A DNA stretch of 60,734 nt from Verrucomicrobiota bacterium (GCA_003220155.1 QHRO01000240.1:1-60734); one strand, 5' to 3'; counted from the stretch's first letter, positions 15,938-25,257 are shown. Program-made: numbers and translations. The notes: a model not told the origin generated them from the sequence alone.

Positions 15938-16084
15938 TTAACGCCCGAGAATAATGAAGATGCCGGCGAGAAGGGCGATGATTCCTGGAATAAAGCCGAA
16001 GTTGAATCCAAACACTGCAATCAAGCCAACGAGAATCAAATAGATCGCCAGCAAAAGCATTCCAATATTTTTGTTAAAGCTCAT
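15938..16084 (-). CDS. Small two-helix membrane protein, 48 residues (absent from the ORF track)
   Basis: Reading 16084 to 15938 gives MSFNKNIGMLLLAIYLILVGL followed by IAVFGFNFGFIPGIIALLAGIFIILGR and a stop. It has two strongly hydrophobic stretches joined by a Phe/Gly turn and a basic N-terminal tail, as in short hydrophobic membrane peptides. The ORF is framed by two family C palindromes (15833-15928 and 16143-16208). No function is known to me. The clean amphipathic layout and the lack of rare residues make it a credible gene despite its length. A YtpI- or DUF3096-like small membrane protein is a possible match. Confidence 0.65.
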   Translation of the reverse strand: MSFNKNIGMLLLAIYLILVGLIAVFGFNFGFIPGIIALLAGIFIILGR

Positions 16085-16142
16085 GGATTAAGCATGATTT
16101 GCCGATCGTGTCCGATGTCACGCACGAAAATCATGGAGCAAT

Positions 16143-16208
16143 CAAGGAGCGGCTGCTTCCCAGCTGCCGATTTATATAAACAGCGGCTCGGAGACCGCCG
16201 CTCCTTGG
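16143..16208. repeat. Family C palindrome, second copy
   Basis: It reads CAAGGAGCGGCTGCTTCCCAG...CTCGGAGACCGCCGCTCCTTGG. The arms are complementary to each other and match the copy at 15833. Confidence 0.75.
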
Positions 16209-16216
16209 TTTTCCAA

Positions 16217-17938
16217 CTACAGTCCCATTAATTCGCGAACGTATTTCACTGGCGGGCTGCCAAAGGAGATGACGGTGTTATTGTAGTTTTTGAGATTGAA
16301 GGCTGTGCCATCTCTCGCTTTGGCACGATCACGCAAGTCAAGGTGCTCGGCCACGCCTACGAAGTAGGTCGATAGTTGCGCCGAGCTAAGCCGGAGCGCG
16401 CTTCCATTTCGCAACCGCTTCGCCTTCCTGCTGGAAACCTTCTTTTATCATCAAATCCATCGCTTCTTTTTCGCTCATGTTTTTGGCGTGAATCTCCTGA
16501 TCGATGATGGCGTTGCAAATCGCGCGCAATCGCATTTTCAACTGTTGCATTTTCACTTCCGGCCCGCCGTAGCCTTGTTCTGCCATCATTTGTTCACAAT
16601 ATACGGCCCAGCCTTCGACGAACGTCCCACTCTGGAAAATTGCGCGGACCAAGGTTGGTGCGCGGAATTCGTTAGCGTGGGCCAGTTGCAAATAATGTCC
16701 GGGCATCGCTTCGTGCACGCGTCAGGTCGCGGCACATGTAATTGTTGTATTCCTTGAAGAACGATTCTTTACGCTGTGCGCTCCAATCTTTTGGCGTCGG
16801 TGCGACCGCGAAAAATCTTTTGCCATTTTGCTCGAGCGGTCCTGGTGGATCACAGTAGGCAATCGCCTGTCCGCGTTTGAACTCTGGCATGACGATGACC
16901 TCAAGCGGCTTTTCCGGCACCGCGACGAGGTCGCGCTGTTTGGCAAACTCGGTCGCTTCGCCCACGATTTTTTGCGCATAACCGACGACGGTATTGTCGT
17001 CCGGATGCTGCTCGGCCAGCTTGTCCAGAACCGCGCTCGTGACCTTCTTCTTGTCGGCCAGCGCTTTCTTGTCCGCGTTGGGGAAATATTTTTTGTAAAG
17101 TGGAAGCGCGGTTTCGTAGATTGCTTTTTGGGTTTGCGCCAGATCAGCCCGGGCGCGCTGCATGATCTCTTCCATCGAGAGATCGGAAGCGAGGGCAAAG
17201 CGCAATTTCTTGCAAAACTTGTCAGCACCCAGGCGGAAATCGCCATCTGACCGTGGGAGCAAATCTTTTTGCAACCACGTCTTGTAATCTTCGAGCGCCT
17301 TCGCCGTTTTTTCCTGAATGGGTCCCAGATCTTTTGCCACTTGCGGCCCTTGATTGAGCAAAGGTGAAAGGCCCTCGCGCACTAACGAAATTGCGCCCTG
17401 GGTCTGCTCGATCGCGGTCTCGGTATGGATCTTGGGCGAATGTTTCAAGTTGGTCTTGGCTTGAGCGATGACGGCGGGAATTCCCTCCAGGCGTTTGCGC
17501 AAATTCAGAATGCGCTGCTCCGCTGGCGCGAAATCGCGCGCCACCAGCAAATAGACGCTGTTGGCGAGACTTCGGTTGTAAACCAGCGGGTTCCATTCCC
17601 ATTCCTTTAGCTCTTCGATGTCGAAGATTTCGTTGTCGACATTGTCCTTAAGCAGGCGGAGATCGACGTTGTTCGCGCCGGTCAGTTGTGAAAGGTCAGT
17701 GAGTCCTTCGACTTGCTGCCGCGTTTGCTTCGCCCGCGCCAGTTCCTGGACACGTGCCTTCGCGGATTAATCCGTCAGCTTGTCGTCGAAGCGATGATCT
17801 CCCAGCTCCGGAGCATTCTCTGGATGAGTAACCAGGTAGCCTTCGACACTGTTCATCCTGGGGCGTAGCGCCAACGTTTGTTAGCGGCATAACTAACGAA
17901 ACTAATACAAAGAGAATTCGCAGTCGGACGCCAGGCAA
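16217..17938 (-). pseudogene. Decayed DUF885-family (putative metallopeptidase-like) secreted protein
   Basis: Pieces in three frames assemble into one DUF885 protein. A signal peptide (RILFVLVSLVMPLTNVGA) is followed in a new frame by NSVEGYLVTHPENAPELGDHRF. An in-frame TAA (17767-17769) interrupts LTD/SAKARVQEL. The long central part is intact in the ORF 16672..17550. An extra base near 16720 separates RDLT from VHEAMPGHYLQLAH, the conserved HExxxxH-like motif. A second extra base near 16395 precedes SSAQLSTYFVG. At least four lesions rule out a single sequencing slip. DUF885 members are often exported and linked to peptide degradation, which fits the adjacent POT transporter. The family call is from memory of the HEAMPGHY motif. 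Confidence 0.8.
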
Positions 17939-17949
17939 TCTGGATCGAC

Positions 17950-18010
17950 CAATGATGGAGGGTCGAGCTCCGCGAGACCGGCGTCGCAGAGCTCCGCCCT
18001 CCAGCGGGAC
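17950..18010. repeat. Family E palindrome (GGAGGGTCGAGCTC...GAGCTCCGCCCTCC)
   Basis: ATGGAGGGTCGAGCTCCGCGAGACC is followed by GGCGTCGCAGAGCTCCGCCCTCCAG, its near complement. It is located at the 5' end of the DUF885 pseudogene. Confidence 0.7.
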
Positions 18011-18124
18011 GAGAGCTTTAGTTTTATTCATAACCAGTTTTTGAGACCTCGCGCGCGCGCATCACGTGGGCGTGCCGTGGGCGAGAATCGGCTCGGTGTC
18101 AATCTCATCCAAACTCGGCCGCTG

Positions 18125-19621
18125 CTATGCCTCCGGCTGGACTACAAATCCAATCGCGGGTTCAGCCGCAGGGGGAGCCTCCGCTTGGTCCTGCAAGTAG
18201 GTGCGGCCTTTGTAAAACGGAGTGACGACGGCAAATAGCACTGCGGTACCCAGCATTACCCAAACGAAAAACATGAAGTAGCTAGTTCCCTGCAACTTCA
18301 CTGTGCCGTCAGGATTTTGGATGAAGAAATTGACCGCAGCGGTGAACACGTTGCCGAGCGAGACAGCGAACAAATACGTGCACATGACGAGCGATTTGAG
18401 TTTGATTGGCCCTTGGGTGTAGGAGAACTCGAGGTGCGTGGGCGAAACCAGCGTTTCGCCTGCGGTCAAAATCACGAACGCCCAGATCTGCCAAATTATG
18501 CCCGGTCGCTGGCCAGCGTCGATGCGCGTTTGAATCATGGCCACGAGAAAAAACGATGCCGCCGTGACAAATAATCCGGCACCGATTCTCCGCAGCGGCG
18601 TCAAACGAACAACCTTCTCAACCGCAGGATAAAGCCAGTAAGAGAAGAGCGGCAGCATGATCAGAATGAAAATCGGATTGACCGTCTGAATTTGGGACGA
18701 CAGCCACTCAATACCGAACAGATGTCGATCCATCGACTCCGCCTGAACGATCCAGGAAGAAAAATTTTGCTGCCACAAGGCCCAGAAGATCGCGATAAAA
18801 GGAACTGGAATTAAAATATTGAGCAGGATCTTCCCCGTCTCTTTGTTGAAGATTTCGCGGCCATATGTGCGCAGGCCGACCGGCGGGATGTGGACAAATT
18901 TTTTGCGACCAAGCCAAAAGATAAATGTGGCGATAGCCATGAACACACCCGGAAGTCCGAAGGCGATGTCCGGACTATGCAGGCGTGGACTCTCAAGAAA
19001 CCCGACAAGGGATGGCGACAGTTTAGCGATGAATCCATCCGGCGCAGCTTGGTATGGTTCGAGCAACCAAGGAATCAGGAGCGTCGACAGGGCCGAGCCG
19101 GCATTGATGGAAAAATAAAACCAGTTGAAGACGCGCGTCAGCAAATGCCTGTTCGATTCCCCGAATTGATCGCCGACGTTTGTTGAGACGCATGGTTTAA
19201 TTCCGCCGGCGCCGAGCGCGATCATCAGAAGACCGACAGCGAGTAAGTAGCGCGGCTCGATCGCATGCGCGACGGGCGATCCTATTAGTGCCAGCGTGAC
19301 GTGGCCGCCGCAGTAGACAATCGATAACCAGAAGACGACCCGAAACTTCCCGAAAACCGCATCGGCTAAGATCGCGCCGAAGATCGGCAGAAAATAAAGC
19401 GTCGAAACAAAGGTGTGGTACCACGCCTCGGCGTTCGCCGGCTGCATGACGCTCAAGTGCCCCATCTTGTCCAAAAGATATTTGGTCATGAAGATGGTCA
19501 GGATGGAGTTCATCCCGTAATAAGAGAAACGCTCGGCGGCCTCATTACCGACGATGTAAGGAACGCCCGGCGGCATGGTGGCGATTTTCGGCGGGGAGGT
19601 CAGGTATTTGTGGTCGGCCAT
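18125..19621 (-). CDS. Proton-dependent oligopeptide transporter (POT/PTR family)
   Basis: A 498-residue major facilitator protein that imports di- or tripeptides with protons. The family-diagnostic ExxERFxYYG motif appears as EAAERFSYYG near residue 28. About 12-14 hydrophobic helices run through the protein, and GAGGIKPCVSTNVGDQF corresponds to the second PTR signature. A FYFSINAGS segment follows, also typical. The gene is preceded by a small lipoprotein gene 11 bases upstream on the same strand and followed by the DUF885 pseudogene. This suggests a former peptide uptake/degradation unit. The transporter itself looks intact. Confidence 0.93.
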   Translation of the reverse strand: MADHKYLTSPPKIATMPPGVPYIVGNEAAERFSYYGMNSILTIFMTKYLLDKMGHLSVMQPANAEAWYHTFVSTLYFLPIFGAILADAVFGKFRVVFWLSIVYCGGHVTLALIGSPVAHAIEPRYLLAVGLLMIALGAGGIKPCVSTNVGDQFGESNRHLLTRVFNWFYFSINAGSALSTLLIPWLLEPYQAAPDGFIAKLSPSLVGFLESPRLHSPDIAFGLPGVFMAIATFIFWLGRKKFVHIPPVGLRTYGREIFNKETGKILLNILIPVPFIAIFWALWQQNFSSWIVQAESMDRHLFGIEWLSSQIQTVNPIFILIMLPLFSYWLYPAVEKVVRLTPLRRIGAGLFVTAASFFLVAMIQTRIDAGQRPGIIWQIWAFVILTAGETLVSPTHLEFSYTQGPIKLKSLVMCTYLFAVSLGNVFTAAVNFFIQNPDGTVKLQGTSYFMFFVWVMLGTAVLFAVVTPFYKGRTYLQDQAEAPPAAEPAIGFVVQPEA

Positions 19622-19632
19622 AATTCCTCCAG

Positions 19633-19836
19633 CTAGGGTCGTTTCTCAGGGAAAAATTTCACTGGCGTGGCTGTAGCTGAGCCACCCGGTGAAGGACCGG
19701 GCTCGGGGTTGTTCGCCAATGTCATCAGTTCTCTTTGCACTTCGGGATATTCGCCAACTTGGTGTTTTTCACAGGAAATGGAGAGGAGAAGAGCAGCGCC
19801 GGTAAAGAAAATGCCTATGCGTGATGCGAGCCCCAT
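19633..19836 (-). CDS. Small lipoprotein
   Basis: A 67-residue protein starting MGLASRIGIFFTGAALLLSISC, a classic lipoprotein signal with lipobox LSISC. The mature part is about 48 residues, polar and proline-rich (NNPEPGPSPGGSATATP). The preferred start is the second ATG of the ORF. It ends 11 bases before the POT transporter start, so the two are probably cotranscribed. No known family was recognised. A membrane-anchored accessory of the transporter is only a guess. Confidence 0.65.
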   Translation of the reverse strand: MGLASRIGIFFTGAALLLSISCEKHQVGEYPEVQRELMTLANNPEPGPSPGGSATATPVKFFPEKRP

Positions 19837-19854
19837 GACGTAAGGAGGCACACA

Positions 19855-20253
19855 CTAACGAGCAATGCAGCTGTTGCGCAACCAAAACGTACGTGTCCGG
19901 TGATCAGGCAATCGCTGGGAAAAGCGGCTCGTCTCGTTCGAATGCATCAACCCGAGCAGAAGGTCCTGCGCAATCTCTTCCCTCGCCTCCGGCGGCAGAA
20001 TATAGACTTCGACCAGAGCGTTACCGGTGGTGTTGTTTTTCCCGCGAACAATCGCAGTGGTGTTAGCAGCGGGACGAACAATGATGATGCCCGATTCATT
20101 GCTATTGGGCTCAAAGCGCCAAAAGGCTGGCGCACTCCACGGCGCTTCGCGAATTAGAGGCTGCTTCGATCTTGCGCCAGCTTTTGGGTACGGCGGTCTT
20201 CTGCCGCTTTCTGATGGGACGTGCAATGGGGGGTCGATCCTCACTATTTGCAT
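19855..20253 (-). CDS. Hypothetical protein divergent from ftsK
   Basis: An ORF of about 132 residues starting MQIVRIDPPLHVPSE (an earlier ATG at 20283 is possible). The middle part, including PAFWRFEPNSNESGIIIVRP and NALVEVYILPPEAREEIAQDL, has normal amino-acid composition with alternating hydrophobic residues, suggesting a beta-rich domain. It overlaps the 5' end of the annotated ftsK ORF on the other strand. That overlap favours a later ftsK start such as GTG 20344. No family was recognised. It may be spurious. Confidence 0.4.
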   Translation of the reverse strand: MQIVRIDPPLHVPSESGRRPPYPKAGARSKQPLIREAPWSAPAFWRFEPNSNESGIIIVRPAANTTAIVRGKNNTTGNALVEVYILPPEAREEIAQDLLLGLMHSNETSRFSQRLPDHRTRTFWLRNSCIAR

Positions 20254-22770
20254 TTTTTGATTAATCCGTACGAGCCTCGACAAAAGTTGGAATCAAGTAC
20301 GAAGGAAATTGAAACGTGCGCCCGTGGGTTTACTATCGGCACGGTGGCTCGCTCAGCAAAGAACAGCGCGTGGAATGAAGTCTTCGCCATCATTCTACTT
20401 TTCGCTGGGACCCTGCTCTTCTTCGCGCTGATTTCGTATAGCCCGCGCGATCTCCCCTCGTGGGTGCCGTGGAGTTATTTGTCACCGCCAAACCGGCCGC
20501 CGCAAAATTTCATCGGTCCGTTTGGCGCCATTTTCGCGAGCGTGTTCTATCTGCTCATCGGAGCGGCATCCTATTTCCTCGCCGCGGCGCTGCTCGGCTT
20601 CGGCGCCGCCAAACTCTTTTATCCACGTTTGCGGGTGATTGCGCGTCTGCCGTGGATCATTCTCTTCATTGTTTCCGGGGCCTGTCTGTTGCAACTACAA
20701 ACGCGCTACTTCTTTGATTGGAAAAAACTAAACATTCAGGGACCGGGCGGATCGATCGGTTATGTCTTCGGCAAGAAACTCTTGCTCACCGCTATGGGCG
20801 ACGTCGGTTCAATGATTCTTCTGGCCGGCATTTATCTGAGCGCGCTCATTCTCATGACCGGTCTGCGCCCGATCCATCTTGTGCGCGAAACCGTCGGTGG
20901 CATTCGTAATGGCGCCGCTCGTTTTCGCGACTGGCGTTTACGCCGTGAGATGCGTCACGCGGATATCAAGGAGCAGCTGGCGATCAGCGAACGTGAGCTG
21001 GCAAAGCAACGGCGGTCGCTTGAAAAACAGCTGAAGAAAAAGGGCGCAGCCGTTCCAGAGAGAATACTGATCCCGCCGGAAGAACTGGCCGGTCGCCCGA
21101 AACCGAAAGTAGTCGATACCACCGCGCTCCCGGAGGAGGCACTTACGGCGCCGCGCAAAAAACCTTCCCTGGCAGAATTGCGTCCGGCGAAGTCGAAACC
21201 ATCGATCGCGGTGGCCGAAGCGCGAAGATTCGATGCCGAAAATTATGTACTTCCAAGCATTGATTTGCTGGACGAACACGATCCCGAAGGCCGCGGTGGG
21301 GCGGATCCGGCCGAGCTCGAGCAGGTGCAGGCGGTTCTGATCGAAACACTGGGGCAATTTGGTATTGCCGTGGCTGCGGGCGACATTACCAAAGGACCGA
21401 CGATCACGCGTTACGAAGTTTATCCGGCCAAGGGTGTGCGGGTGGACAAAATCGTTTCGCTCGAACGCGATCTGGCGCGTGCGACCCGAGCGGAACGCAT
21501 CAACATTCTGGCCCCAATTCCGGGGAAAGACACGGTCGGGATCGAGATCGCCAACACGCGCAAAATCAAAGTGACCTTGCGCGAATTGATGCAGTCGGCC
21601 GAGTGGGAAGAAGGAAAGAGGCGTTGCAAACTTCCGCTGGCGCTGGGTAAGGACGTTTACGGCAACGTCATCATTGCGGATCTGGCGCAAATGCCGCACC
21701 TGCTCATTGCAGGTACGACCGGGAGCGGCAAGAGCGTTTGCATCAACGCCCTGATCGCGAGCATTCTCTTTCGTTTCACCCCCGAAGAGCTGCGTTTCAT
21801 CATGATCGATCCCAAGGTGGTGGAGATGCAGATCTACGAAAAACTGCCCCACCTCGCTTTCCCGGTGGTGACGGATCCGAAAAAGGTGTTGATCGCTCTG
21901 CGGTGGTTAAGCGACGAAATCGATCGGCGTTATAAGATTTTTGCGCGCGTCGGCGTACGGAACATTACCAGTTTCAACGCCCGGCCACCGAAGAAGACAC
22001 AAAAGGAGTTGGATGATGACATTGTAGCCGGCGTCGCTGACGCCGGCCCCTGGTCAGCGACCGCGGCTACAGAAATCCATGTTCCGCGCGAGGGCGAACT
22101 GGTCATTCCGGACAAGCTGCCATACATCGTACTCATCATCGATGAACTGGCCGATCTGATGCAGACCGCGCCAGCCGACGTGGAAAGCAGCATCGCACGA
22201 ATGGCTGCCATTGCCCGGGCCGCCGGAATTCACCTCATCCTGGCGACCCAAACGCCGCGGGCCGACGTCATCACCGGCGTGATCAAGGCGAACATCCCAA
22301 GCCGCATCGCCTTCCAAGTCGCAAGCAAGATCGATAGCCGCGTCATTCTTGATGAAAATGGCGCGGACCGTTTGCTTGGCCAGGGTGACATGCTTTATCT
22401 GCCTCCGAGCACGTCACGATTAATCCGCGCCCAAGGCGTGCTGGTGACAGACGATGAGATTCGAGAGCTGGTCGATTTTGTTTCCGGGCAAGGAGGTCCG
22501 GCCTTTGACAGCGCGATGCAGGACAGATTGCAATCGGGTGCAACTCCGGTTGAGGAGGTTACCGAGGAAGACGAAGAACTGGTGGAGAAATGTCTTGAGG
22601 TTATTCGCCAGGAAAAGCGAGCCTCAACTTCCCTGTTGCAGCGCCGGCTTCGACTTGGGTATACCAGGGCTGCGCGCATCGTTGATATTCTTGAGCAGCG
22701 CGGTATTTTAGGTCCCGGCGAAGGCGCGAAGCCGCGCGAGATTCTGGTCGATCTCGACGCCGCTGTTTAA
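20221..22770 (+). CDS. ftsK: DNA translocase FtsK/SpoIIIE
   Basis: A septal DNA pump that clears chromosomes during division. Four membrane helices lie at about residues 50-225. A charged coiled-coil linker follows (about 235-285), then the motor with Walker A AGTTGSGKS (about 497-505) and Walker B IVLIIDELADL (about 634). The C terminus is the winged-helix gamma domain (EDEELVEKCLEVIRQ...RILVDL-type end). The annotated ATG is doubtful, since the first 40 residues are unlike FtsK; GTG 20344 (VARSAKNSAWNE) is an alternative. Residues about 602-617 (VAGVADAGPWSATAAT) are encoded by an in-frame REPIN just before the Walker B strand. rodZ follows 15 bases after the stop. Confidence 0.94.
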   Translation: MQWGVDPHYLHFLINPYEPRQKLESSTKEIETCARGFTIGTVARSAKNSAWNEVFAIILLFAGTLLFFALISYSPRDLPSWVPWSYLSPPNRPPQNFIGPFGAIFASVFYLLIGAASYFLAAALLGFGAAKLFYPRLRVIARLPWIILFIVSGACLLQLQTRYFFDWKKLNIQGPGGSIGYVFGKKLLLTAMGDVGSMILLAGIYLSALILMTGLRPIHLVRETVGGIRNGAARFRDWRLRREMRHADIKEQLAISERELAKQRRSLEKQLKKKGAAVPERILIPPEELAGRPKPKVVDTTALPEEALTAPRKKPSLAELRPAKSKPSIAVAEARRFDAENYVLPSIDLLDEHDPEGRGGADPAELEQVQAVLIETLGQFGIAVAAGDITKGPTITRYEVYPAKGVRVDKIVSLERDLARATRAERINILAPIPGKDTVGIEIANTRKIKVTLRELMQSAEWEEGKRRCKLPLALGKDVYGNVIIADLAQMPHLLIAGTTGSGKSVCINALIASILFRFTPEELRFIMIDPKVVEMQIYEKLPHLAFPVVTDPKKVLIALRWLSDEIDRRYKIFARVGVRNITSFNARPPKKTQKELDDDIVAGVADAGPWSATAATEIHVPREGELVIPDKLPYIVLIIDELADLMQTAPADVESSIARMAAIARAAGIHLILATQTPRADVITGVIKANIPSRIAFQVASKIDSRVILDENGADRLLGQGDMLYLPPSTSRLIRAQGVLVTDDEIRELVDFVSGQGGPAFDSAMQDRLQSGATPVEEVTEEDEELVEKCLEVIRQEKRASTSLLQRRLRLGYTRAARIVDILEQRGILGPGEGAKPREILVDLDAAV
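22023..22071. repeat. REPIN (family B) inside the ftsK coding region, in frame
   Basis: TGTAG is followed by the perfect hairpin CCGGCGTCGCTGACGCCGG, then CCCC, an imperfect right half, and CTACA. It is 49 bases long with the ends typical of the intergenic copies. The reading frame stays open through it (T-GTA-GCC ... GCT-ACA). Confidence 0.8.
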
Positions 22771-22785
22771 CCGGCAAGAGATAAA

Positions 22786-23727
22786 ATGTCCATCGAAGGA
22801 CTAGGCAGAAAATTTCAGGAAGCGCGTAAGGCGCGCAATCTCTCGCTTGAGGAAGCGGCGAGGCTAACGAGAATTAGACAATCGCGCCTGGCGGAGATCG
22901 AAGCGGACGATTTTTCGAACTTTCCCAGTCTGGCTTACGCCAAGGGGTTCCTGCAAATCTACGGCAAATTTCTCGAAGTCGATGTTTCGCCTTATCTCGA
23001 CGCTTTTGAAACCTCCGGCCACCTTACGGTCGATGGCTATTCCTATTTGCAAGACGCGCTGGCGCCCAAGGCACCGCGCACAGCGGTGACACGCCGAACC
23101 GAAAATACTCGCCCCTCGTTGCTCCCTTTCCTGATTGGGATTGCGATTCTGGTCGCCGGTTTTTCGTTTCTGCGCTTTATCTCGAAGCTAAATCAAATCG
23201 CGCCCCATTCGCCCGAAGCAGCGGCCAGCGCTACCCCCAGCCCGACCGCGGCCGTGGCCACGATTGTTGCGCCGCACGCGCTACCGGTTGAATCGCCCGC
23301 TCGCGTGGCAGCGACTGCTCCACCCGTGAAAGGCGCCCCGACCATCGCGGCGCCGGCGGCAGCGCCCGTACCAACGGCTATTGCGGTCGAAACGCCTGCC
23401 CTGCCAGCTCCACGAGCCGTTGAGCCGGAAGTTCGCCGCGCCGTACCGGTACGGCCCGATGAAGTTGCTGCGGCTCAGGCCGACAACGAAGCGATTGATG
23501 CCGAAGGCCCCAATCGGATCGACATCAAGCCACTAAAAAGGACCTACATGCAGGTAACGATCGACGACGATCCAACCAAGCCGGCATTCGAACGGTGGGT
23601 TTCGCCGTCCGACGGAACAGTTGAATTCCGTGGTCATCGCTTCAGCGTGCGCGTGCTCGATCGCGAAGCCGTCCAGATTCGCAAGAACGGCAAAATCGTC
23701 TCCAACGGCGACACCGATTTGCAGTAA
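22786..23727 (+). CDS. rodZ: RodZ-like cell-shape protein (HTH, TM, DUF4115)
   Basis: RodZ links the MreB cytoskeleton to the envelope. The N-terminal Cro-type helix-turn-helix domain (LGRKFQEARKARNLSLEEAARLT...) covers about residues 5-70. A single membrane helix (LLPFLIGIAILVAGFSFL) lies at about 110-128. A long Pro/Ala/Val-rich periplasmic linker follows, ending in a DUF4115-like beta domain (YMQVTIDDDP...VQIRKNGKIVSNGD). The 313-residue length and order match RodZ. It sits between ftsK and rimO with short gaps, so the three probably form an operon. mreB is not in the window. Confidence 0.9.
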   Translation: MSIEGLGRKFQEARKARNLSLEEAARLTRIRQSRLAEIEADDFSNFPSLAYAKGFLQIYGKFLEVDVSPYLDAFETSGHLTVDGYSYLQDALAPKAPRTAVTRRTENTRPSLLPFLIGIAILVAGFSFLRFISKLNQIAPHSPEAAASATPSPTAAVATIVAPHALPVESPARVAATAPPVKGAPTIAAPAAAPVPTAIAVETPALPAPRAVEPEVRRAVPVRPDEVAAAQADNEAIDAEGPNRIDIKPLKRTYMQVTIDDDPTKPAFERWVSPSDGTVEFRGHRFSVRVLDREAVQIRKNGKIVSNGDTDLQ

Positions 23728-23789
23728 TTCCGCAGCCCGCGCAGGCAACACGCCTACCGCCACAGCGACTACAGCGGCCAAAGGTCGGA

Positions 23790-25169
23790 ATGATCAGCCT
23801 TGGCTGTGCGAAAAATCTGGTCGATGCCGAAATCATGCTCGGCAGCGTGTTGGAGCGCGGCATGGAAATCACCTCCAGCGCAGACGATGCCGACGTCCTC
23901 GTAATCAATACCTGTGCCTTCATCGATTCGGCGAAGGAAGAATCGATCGACGCCATTTTAGAAGCGCATCAACAACGCAGCCCGCACAAACGCACGAACC
24001 AAAGATTGATCGTGAGCGGTTGCATGTCGCAGAGGTTTTCGGAGGAATTGCGGGCGCAGCTGCCGGAAGTGGACGCCTTCATTGGTCTCGATCAGGTGCG
24101 CGAACTGGGCACGATTGTCGAACGCCTCGTGGCCGGGATCGGTGATCCTGGAAATTCCCGAGATAAGATCAATGCGGCCGGTGTCACCAATGCCGGCTAC
24201 AACTTCGTCACGCCACGGCCCACTTACATCCCGGATTACGACACGCCACGTTTTCGTTTAACCCCTCCGCACTCGGCGTATTTGAAGATCGCCGATGGGT
24301 GCAATCATCCGTGCAGTTTTTGCGTCATCCCGCAAATGCGCGGGCGTCACCGCAGCCGCACTCCGGAATCGGTCCTCACCGAGATTCGCGCGCTTGTGGC
24401 TGAAGGAGCGCGCGAAATCAATTTGATCAGCCAAGACACGACCTATTACGGGATGGATTTGTGGGCCGAAAAAGCCGGTCCGCGTCAACCGGTCGATTCC
24501 GCGCGGGGGCTGACACTGGCCTCGCTCCTGCGCGAGATTGAAACAATCGACGGCGAATTTTGGATCCGATTGCTTTACACTCATCCGGCACACTGGAGCG
24601 ACGAATTGATCGCAACCATCGCCGAGTGCCGCCACGTCGCGCGTTATATCGACATCCCGTTGCAGCACATCGATGAGTCGATGCTTCGGCGAATGCGACG
24701 CGAAACTAGTCGCGCGCATATTGAAACATTGATCGCGAAGTTGCGTCTGGGCATTCCCGGAGTCGCATTGCGCACAACTTTCATCGTCGGCTTCCCCGGC
24801 GAAACGGAAACGGAATTTGAGACGTTGCTGGACTTTATCGAGCGCGCGCGATTCGAGCGGCTTGGTATTTTCAAATACTCGCGCGAGGAAGGATCGCGCG
24901 CCGCGAAAATGCCAGGACAAATATCGGCGAAGGTAAAAAACGAACGCCATCGTCACGCCATGACTTTGCAGCAGAAAATCGCGCATGAAGTCGCGGCGGC
25001 CAAAATCGGAAGTGAGCTAAAATTATTGGTCGACCAACCACTGGTCGCCCGTACCGAAGCGGACGCACCCGACGTGGATGCGCGGGTCTTATTGTCCCAA
25101 CCAGCGCCCGTAGGCGAATTCATTACACGAAAGATTCAAGGGGCCCGGGGTTACGACCTCCTCGTGTAA
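23790..25169 (+). CDS. rimO: Ribosomal protein S12 methylthiotransferase
   Basis: RimO methylthiolates an Asp of ribosomal protein S12. The N-terminal UPF0004 domain has its three cysteines in SLGCAKNLVDAE, INTCAFID and VSGCMSQ. The radical SAM motif CNHPCSFC lies at about 171-178, and a C-terminal TRAM domain follows (about 390-459). LGCAKN with the following VDAE distinguishes RimO from MiaB. In-frame codons just before the ATG read PKVG, and the family often starts K-V-x-hydrophobic-SLGC, so translation may begin further upstream. No ATG/GTG/TTG is visible there. The assignment is secure; the start is tentative. Confidence 0.95.
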   Translation: MISLGCAKNLVDAEIMLGSVLERGMEITSSADDADVLVINTCAFIDSAKEESIDAILEAHQQRSPHKRTNQRLIVSGCMSQRFSEELRAQLPEVDAFIGLDQVRELGTIVERLVAGIGDPGNSRDKINAAGVTNAGYNFVTPRPTYIPDYDTPRFRLTPPHSAYLKIADGCNHPCSFCVIPQMRGRHRSRTPESVLTEIRALVAEGAREINLISQDTTYYGMDLWAEKAGPRQPVDSARGLTLASLLREIETIDGEFWIRLLYTHPAHWSDELIATIAECRHVARYIDIPLQHIDESMLRRMRRETSRAHIETLIAKLRLGIPGVALRTTFIVGFPGETETEFETLLDFIERARFERLGIFKYSREEGSRAAKMPGQISAKVKNERHRHAMTLQQKIAHEVAAAKIGSELKLLVDQPLVARTEADAPDVDARVLLSQPAPVGEFITRKIQGARGYDLLV

Positions 25170-25257
25170 GACGGGTTTTTATTGTCCGAGCGTCAATTGA
25201 GGGGTGACAAAGCGCGAAATTTTTGACAGACTCTTTGTTTCACCCGTCAAAATGACC

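Noticed and set aside
15908-16231. Plus-strand ORF of 107 aa
   Set aside because: It is antisense to the 48-residue membrane peptide and runs through both family C repeats. It has no recognisable features.
20938-21852. Minus-strand ORF of 304 aa opposite ftsK
   Set aside because: It is entirely antisense to the conserved FtsK sequence, is rich in His, Arg and Phe, and shows no domain. It is a high-GC shadow.
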